A DNA stretch of 64,000 bases, from positions 39,843,477 through 39,907,476 of the forward strand of contig CM036622.1 of the NCBI GenBank assembly GCA_020746105.1. The letters run 5' to 3'. Below, piece by piece: positions 57,501 to 64,000 of this stretch (the first letter of the stretch is position 1; every line of letters begins with the position of its first letter). Source of the stretch: Trogon surrucura. Taxonomy: Eukaryota > Chordata > Aves > Trogoniformes > Trogonidae. The translations under genes and the position numbers were made by a program. The notes beneath the pieces are model-generated. The model worked only from the letters and a program-made list of their open reading frames with translations. It made no database searches and was not told the DNA's origin.

Positions 57501-60500
57501 AATATATCACAGATTATATTTTTAGCTGGAGAAATCAGTATTATTTGTTTTACCTGTGTGATCTTGTCCTCTGAGCAGAGGTAACCAAAAACTTTGAGAT
57601 TCTTCATTAGACTGTCATGTCTGTGAGAGTCTTTCTTCACCATCTGTTCTCTTCTGTTTTTTCTTATTTCACTGCAAAGCTAGATTTTAGATCTGAAATC
57701 TTAACTATGTCTTAAAATCAGCTCCTAAGGCATTGCTGTCCTTGGCCTGCAGACAGAGCTCTGTGGATAGCTCTGAGGAGCCGTGCTGGGGCTGGCCGAG
57801 GAAAGAACCCCGCCCTGAGCCGCTCTCCTGGAGGGGTCAGTGCGATGTCTCTGCCTTTGATGTCTGGGATGTCATCATTCTGGGATGCAAAGTTTAGGAA
57901 GAAAACAAAAAGAAAGCAAGAGGCGAATTGAGGAAAAGAGATGATACAAGTGTAGTTTTAAACCAATCTTGCTTCTTGCACTTGGTTGTCTGTTTCAGCA
58001 GGGTCTGCTCTCTAAAACCAGTTAACCAATTACTAAAGATCACTGGGACAGCTGTAATAACTTGTGACAGATGACATTTTCAGCTTACACAGAAACATAA
58101 ACCGAGAGTGGCAATGGACACTGCTATATCCGGGTCCTGGATATCTCCAGATACTACTGAAAGGCTGGGGGAGAGTGAGTTTTATTGCTTCCAAAAACAC
58201 ATCCAGAAAAAGACACCTCTAAAATGTACGTAAGGGAAAAGGAAGGGCTTTTCCAAACTTGATCATGTCTGTTTACTGAGATGCAACATATTCTTCATCC
58301 AAGGCACTAGAGGATACTAGACAGAACAGTCATCTGTTTAAAAGCAGTGTTTTTAAAAAGCCAGCTTGCAGTCCTGCTGGGGCAATCTGATGTCCTGAAT
58401 TAATTGCAAATAGTTATGTGCCCAAATTGAAGACTACTTCTATCACCAAGGACAAATGTATAATTCTATCATATAACATATTATTTCTTGAGAGGATGAC
58501 ACTAACATGATGTTGGAGCTTTCATTTGGGTACAGAGGTTTGTGTACAGATAGCTTGAAACTTATCAGATGGACAGAAAAATTGCATACTTCTGAACTCT
58601 AAAATGGTGTCTTCTTTCAATTACATTGTTCTGTGCTCTGAAATAAACACAAAAGCTAGTACATGATAGTCTAAGTTTGAGATCGTGTTTCAGATTTTCA
58701 GTTTCTTTTATTCATGATCAGCTGGGCATTGATGTATAAGGTTTCATTTTCACAGAAAGGAAATGTGGTTCATTAAAAAGAAATCTAACGGCAAGCAAAG
58801 CTTTCCCATTTCCCTTTTCCAATTTGTAATGGTAACTTCTGATATGATTTTTGTTCCTTATAATGAGCTCCTACATTCAGATTTTTGTTGCTTTTTGAAA
58901 CTCACATGTCTCTTTCTGTTCAAACATCACCTTTATCAGAATGTGGATGAATAATTTAATAAGAAAAAGGATTGAGTAAATACAGTCTCTCCAGCAGACC
59001 AGATGCCATTTTACTTACATTGAAAAGATAATCCAGTCTGCTTGAAGGAGTCGTGGGTTTACAGCGGGAAATAAACATAGACGACAATTTCCTTGAGAAA
59101 ATAAGGATATTTGCAAAAGGTTTGTACTCTTGCAAATAACTTATGTTTATATATGTTTAAATGGCTACAACATACATATGGATTCCTTCAGTCTGCATAC
59201 TGTTTGCCAGTGGTATACTGCTCAGTTTGGATCTGAGAGCTTAGCACCTTCTGAACAGCTACAAAATACGTATGGATTCCTTCAGTCCACATACTCAGTA
59301 AAACGCGTAAGGACACAAGAACCTCACAAAGTTATTAGCTTATTTGGAGAATTTGCATAAACATCTAAAAATATGGAGTTGTCTGAGCTGCCTCAGTTTC
59401 TGGCATCTAGAGGTAATAGATGGCTGGCCTCTCCCATCAGACCTCTCATTTGCACTGACTGTGGTGAACCAAAAAGAGAAAGTATCTCAATATTTGCTTG
59501 TTTTTAAGGGTTACGTGAAGAAATGTGGTTGAAAACATTTTGAATCACAATATTGAACGAAATCAATGAGAGCCTAAAAATGAGCACTGACAACATACAC
59601 GTACACAGGAAGTTCGTGTGTGGCACAGACCACAAGTACCCAAGACCAAATTTCACTGGTGCCTAATCACAGGTCATTTTTAAAAAGATTTCTTTCCTTC
59701 AATATCTCAAATTCTTATGAAAACATGGTCATCTGTTCATGTTTTTGACACCTTGCTTCAAATCAAGGACAAGTGAATAATTCCACCACATAACTTTTTC
59801 TCCATTTCATCTCTTTTCAAGCTGTTCAGTAGCTTGGAAAACAAAACTGTTATTTAGAAGATCTGTTATCATTGTAGCAAATTGCTTTAAGGCCAAGGGG
59901 TTTAAAACATTTTTTTAGTTATGATTTTAACTGGAAAGAAATTGGGGTTTTTTTAAATACTGATTTGTGTTAGCTTTTGTGGTGGAAAATTGCCTCCCTC
60001 CAAAAAAAAAAGTGAATCTGTGTTCCTTGGTCAGTTATGAAAGGAAATTCAATTTTGTTTAATTCACAGTTATATGCCATCCAGAGAATGTGGGATTCGT
60101 GTAACTTAACTTTAAATGTCTAGAAACTCAGCACCTAACTTAAATTCACTCTAGCTACTTGCACAAGACATGCACTTCCAAAGGATGATTCATCCTGATT
60201 CAAATTAGTCAGCTTCTTAATTTTTGCGTTTTTCTCCATTTTGCTGAAAAACAACATATGCTCTATTATTTATTGGCATGCTAAAGGTGTTTTTCTTAAT
60301 TGGGGTTTTTCTTACTTGGTGATTATGAAGCAGTTATTCCAAAATATTTGGATGTTAAATATGTGCTTGATTGGTTTTTTAAACTAAGTTAGATGTTCAC
60401 TATCTTGTGAAACTACTGACTTTGTGGAGCCTAATTTGTTCAATGCACCAAAAAAAAAAATCCAGCTGGCACCTAGCTCTGGTCTGTGAAGTCTCCTGTG

Positions 60501-60611
60501 TGCATTGAACTCATATCGTTGGTGCCCGTTTTGCCAGCCCAAGATATGACAGTCATCCCTTGTGTCAGTGAGGCAGCATGGCAGCCTTTTGTCCACTTTG
60601 GGAAGCAGAAA
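54546..60611. other. Intergenic, AT-rich
   Basis: No gene is supported. A GC-rich island of about 120 bases lies at 57735-57850, with no exon-like structure that I trust. A 94-base-period duplication lies at 59164-59295. The rest is AT-rich unique-looking DNA. Confidence 0.6.
59164..59295 (+). repeat. Duplicated 38-bp segment, 94-base spacing
   Basis: GCTACAACATACATATGG, followed by ATTCCTTCAGTCTGCATACT, at 59164-59201 recurs at 59258-59295 with four mismatches in 38 bases. The sequence between the copies is not repeated. It is a small local duplication of unknown origin. Confidence 0.85.
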
Positions 60612-61090
60612 ATATCATAGAACCATAGAATTATTTGGGTTGGAAGGGACCTTAAAGATCATCTCATTCCAACCCCCCCACCATGGGCAGGGACATGTTC
60701 CACTAGATCAGGTTACTCAAGCCTCATCCAGCCTGGCCTTGAACACTTCCAGGGAGGGAGCATCCACAGCTTCTTTGGCCAACCTGTTCCAGTGTCTAAC
60801 CACCCTTGTAGTAAAGAATTTCTTCCTTATATCTAATCTAAATCTACCCTCACTGAGTATAAAGCTGTTACCCCTCATCCTATCACTACACTCCCTGATA
60901 AAGAGTTCCTTCCCAGCTTTCCTGTAGGCCTCCTTTAAGTACTGGAAGGCGACTACAAGGTCTCCCTGGAACCTTCTTTTCCCCAGGGTGAACAGCCCCA
61001 AGTTTCTCAGCCTGTCATCAGAGGGAAGATGTTCCAGCCTTCTGACCGTCTTTGTAGGCCTCCTCTGAACTCGTTCCGACAGGTCCATCT
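60612..61090 (-). mobile_element. CR1 3' fragment with ORF2 C-terminus
   Basis: About 480 bases on the - strand. A 123-codon open stretch (61088-60717) reads as the CR1 ORF2 C-terminus: ERVQRRPTKTVRRLEHLPS, GRFRLDIRKKFFTTRVVRHW, then AVDAPSLEVFKARLDEA. A 3'UTR with AACCTGATCTAGTGGAAC and a degenerate tail (60612-60631) follows. Its wording differs from both the 9592 and the 54071 copies. Confidence 0.92.
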
Positions 61091-62572
61091 CTTTCTTACA
61101 TTAGCACAAAACCAGCATCTGACAGACTAGTCTTAATAGAGTTATATCTGGAAAAGTTCAAGTTCATTTTGCAGATTCGGTCTGCATGATAATTACACAG
61201 CTTTTAGGCACTGAACATTCTCCAAGTCACATTATGAGCCTTTCAACCACTAGTTTGTACGTGCAGACATAAAAACAAAGAAACTATTGAGATGAGACTG
61301 GATGCCCATAAAAAGAAAAGGCAGGACAGATGTCTGGATTATTTTTTTTAAATCATAGCTTTTTAGCTCATTTTTATAAACAATGATGCAAATCTTAGAG
61401 TTTAAAATGAGCACAGCTGGTCTTCCTAGATCAAATCATACTACAAAAACTAAAGTTAGAGAAATATTCGTTCTTGAATTAATATTATTAATGATTGATA
61501 TTGGCAGAGGGCCCAAGCACAAAGACTTGTTCTTGGTCCTGAGATCTGACAGCCACCGGTAGCCAGCACTGGGTTACCATCACTCTAAGACTGGACACAA
61601 TGGCAGACATGTCATAGGCTCTGAGAGCAAAACCTGAGAAAGAATCTCTAACTACTTCTTCACACACAGAGACAAGATAGACAAAATACTAGAGAAACAG
61701 CCACATGTAAAGAGTGGGTTTTGGAGGATCTCTTGTGAGGAATATTAGTGCAGTTGCATGGTCAGGAAGTCTGTGTGGAGTAAGAGTTGTAGAGGAGGAA
61801 GATGAAGAAGGAGGTGGTCAGACTTGAGGATTACAGCTGGAAGGAAATCTGAGGCCACCCAGGGACCTTTCATACTGAAAAGAGAGACAAGAGATGAGGA
61901 AAGATATTAAGACAGCTGATTAGCTAAACCCCTGGCCTATGCAATTTTGTTCAAACTTACCTTAGTGAAGTTAAGTGTGCCAAGACATGAATTAGGTATT
62001 CGGTTTGGCCTTTCAAAACCTTATCATAAGACCTTTTTTTTTAATTTTTTTGCAAAACTAAAGCCAGAGCTGGTTTGGACATGCTTCTCCCTTCATTCTC
62101 TTACCAAAGCATATCAGAGATGGAAACTTACTGGGCTAAGTGTCTGGGGTTTGTCTGTGTTCATAGCCATCAAAAGGGAGCAACTGGAAGTCTAAGAACA
62201 GTGATTCTGCAAAATGCCTGTTGCAAAGCTACAGACTTCTCCCTTCCAGACTACATCTTACCTTATGTGGAATAAATTGAATGGGAGACGGTACACAGCT
62301 CAGGGAAAATTGTTTCGCTCACTGCTGATATTTCAGGACTTTTTGTCCACTGCCTCACAATATGAGACGTCTTAGTACCCACCTAATGTTTACACAAGTT
62401 GCTGTCCAATGAAGAATCAAGCTTTGTGAGGAAAGCATTAATCAAAACGCAGCACACTTCTGAGACCTCAGATACATTGTGTGAATTCTAGAATAGGAAT
62501 ATTATTTTTGTTCTTGGAAACCCTGGTACAAACACAACTCCAACATGTGAATTGCAGCATAGCTATACTTTC
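61091..62572. other. Intergenic, nothing recognised
   Basis: AT-rich DNA without recognised genes or repeats. Short open frames at 61947-62275 are chance. Confidence 0.6.
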
Positions 62573-63214
62573 GTTCAGTATCTTCATCAACTACCTGGAC
62601 GAGGGGATAGAGTGCACCCTCAGCAAGTTCGCTGATGATACGAAACTGGGAGGGGTGGCTGACACACAGGAGGGCTGTGCTGCCATCCAACGAGACCTTT
62701 ACAGGCTGGAGAGCTGGTCAAAGGGGAACCTTATGAAGTTAAATAAGGGCAAGTGTAGAGTCCTGCATCTGGGCAGGAATAACACCAGGCACCAGTACAG
62801 ATTAGAGGATGTCCTGCTGGAAAGCATTCCCATGGAGAAAGAGCTTGGAGTCCTAGTGGACAGTAAGTTGTCCATGGGACAGCAACGTGCCCTTGTGGTC
62901 AAGAGGGCCAATGGGATCCTGGGGGGCGTCAAGAAAAGTGTGTCCAGCAGATCTAGGGAGGTTCTCCTCCCCCTCTACTCTGCCCTGGTGAGACCACACC
63001 TGGAATACTGTGTCCAGTTTTGGGCTCCCCAGTTCAAGAGAGACAGAGACCTACAGGGAGTCCAACGGAGAGCTACGAGGATGATTAAGGGACTTGAACA
63101 TCTCTCCTATGAAGAGAGACTGAGAGAACTGGGTCTGTTTAGCCTTGAAAGGAGATGGCCGAGAGGGGACCTTATTAACGTATACAAATATCTGAGGGGT
63201 GGGTGTCAAGAGGA
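62573..63214 (+). mobile_element. CR1 fragment truncated at both ends
   Basis: A CR1 on the + strand begins in RT ([10 protein letters not shown]) and stops abruptly in the C-terminal domain near [11 protein letters not shown]. The remaining C-terminus, 3'UTR and tail octamers are absent; sequence after 63214 is unrelated. Loss of the 3' end is unexpected for target-primed insertion and suggests a later deletion or internal priming. Confidence 0.92.
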
Positions 63215-63317
63215 AGGCAAGGGCTTTTTTTCTGGCTTCAAAAATCCCCCTAAAAGAGCTTTTTGTGGGCTCTTTTTGCTGAAGATCCCTTCTCCAGTGC
63301 AGTCTTACCTGCCCTGA
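62574..63317 (+). pseudogene. CR1 ORF2 fragment, open
   Basis: The fragment stays open in one frame, with the RT core [35 protein letters not shown] and [19 protein letters not shown]. It runs on past the CR1 break into about 34 unrelated codons before TGA at 63315-63317. It lacks the endonuclease, the fingers of RT and the C-terminal end. Confidence 0.85.
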
Positions 63318-64000
63318 AGCAGGTCCTCACAGCAATAACATTTCAGTCAAATGTCCTAGATAGCTAATTTAATTCCAACTTTCTCACCAATATATCATGA
63401 CAATTTAAAACAAATTTGATTTTATAACACTGACCTGTCTTCAGGATAGATACAGGGTTTTTTCTTTTGTTTTAAAAACAGAGGATTTAGGTAACTTCAA
63501 ATTGCAATACAAAGAACTTATATCAGCCTGACTCCACTGAATTTTCTTCTGTTTTTCAGGGTGACCATAATAATTACACTTTACTATGGAAAATGTGTGA
63601 TGGCACTATCCTTCTATAAAGAAAAAGAATGAACACCGCTTAGTTCATGGGAAGAACCATCATTCGGGGCTGTTACCCAGAGAGTCTGTGATTGTAGGTC
63701 CCTATCTGAAGCTACAGCCCTAAAAACACCTTGGAAAAAAAATCCAAGAACTTGTCATCTGTAGTATTTCCCGTTGACTTGCACTAGACGGATAACTCCA
63801 TTGGTCATTTTCAGTCCCATCCTGATGTCTCTAATTTTTCCTCTGAGTTGAAGAAATATCTCTAATGTGGCACGGGGTAGAAGATTTAAGAGATTGGAGA
63901 CATGAAGAGTGGCATAATTTTTTGGTTGCTGCTGATGGTTACTGTCTCTTGATTTAGCATAAATACTAAGTCCAAGAAGACAAAGGATAGATGAGCATGT
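63215..64000. other. Intergenic, nothing recognised
   Basis: AT-rich DNA to the window edge. No gene or repeat is recognised. Confidence 0.6.

Overview
This is vertebrate, almost certainly bird, nuclear DNA. It is AT-rich and intron-like. It carries at least eight copies or fragments of CR1, the LINE family typical of birds and reptiles, several with the diagnostic 8-bp tail repeats (ATTCTATG or ATTCTGTG). It also carries two LTRs whose ends look like avian ERVL-type LTRs. The species cannot be named from the sequence. There are no operons, CRISPR arrays, rRNA or tRNA genes.

The only host gene I can support is the 3' end of PLXDC2 (plexin domain containing 2, also called TEM7R) on the + strand. 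Bases 1-8294 are intron. Bases 8295-8455 are the exon coding for the transmembrane segment. Bases 8456-26053 are a 17.6-kb intron. Bases 26054-26170 are the last coding exon, ending at the TAA. A 3'UTR follows, with candidate poly(A) signals at 26470, 28166 and 29001-29010. Everything to the right looks intergenic and gene-poor, with scattered repeats and AT-rich stretches that resemble conserved regulatory DNA.

The most notable object is the CR1 at about 9592-13840 on the - strand, inside the large PLXDC2 intron. It is about 4.2 kb and nearly full length. It has a GC-rich 5'UTR, an ORF1 (zinc-finger-like N-terminus, coiled coil, SGNH esterase-like domain) broken by one TGA, and an uninterrupted ORF2 with endonuclease and reverse transcriptase. 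Where ORF1 ends and ORF2 begins, a textbook -1 ribosomal frameshift heptamer (T TTA AAC) lies in the ORF1 frame directly before its TAA. A -1 slip there enters the ORF2 frame. ORF2 has no ATG until after the first endonuclease catalytic motif, so frameshifting or coupled translation would solve a real start problem.

The other CR1 copies are 5'-truncated or fragmentary. They lie at 14508-16605 (-, decayed), 30663-32272 (+, two stops, no frameshift), 46006-46078 (-, nested in an LTR), 47431-47557 (+), 54071-54545 (-), 60612-61090 (-) and 62573-63214 (+, missing its 3' end). The LTRs are at 40561-41215 (+) and 45775-46305 (-). All similarity statements come from recognition by eye; no database search was run.
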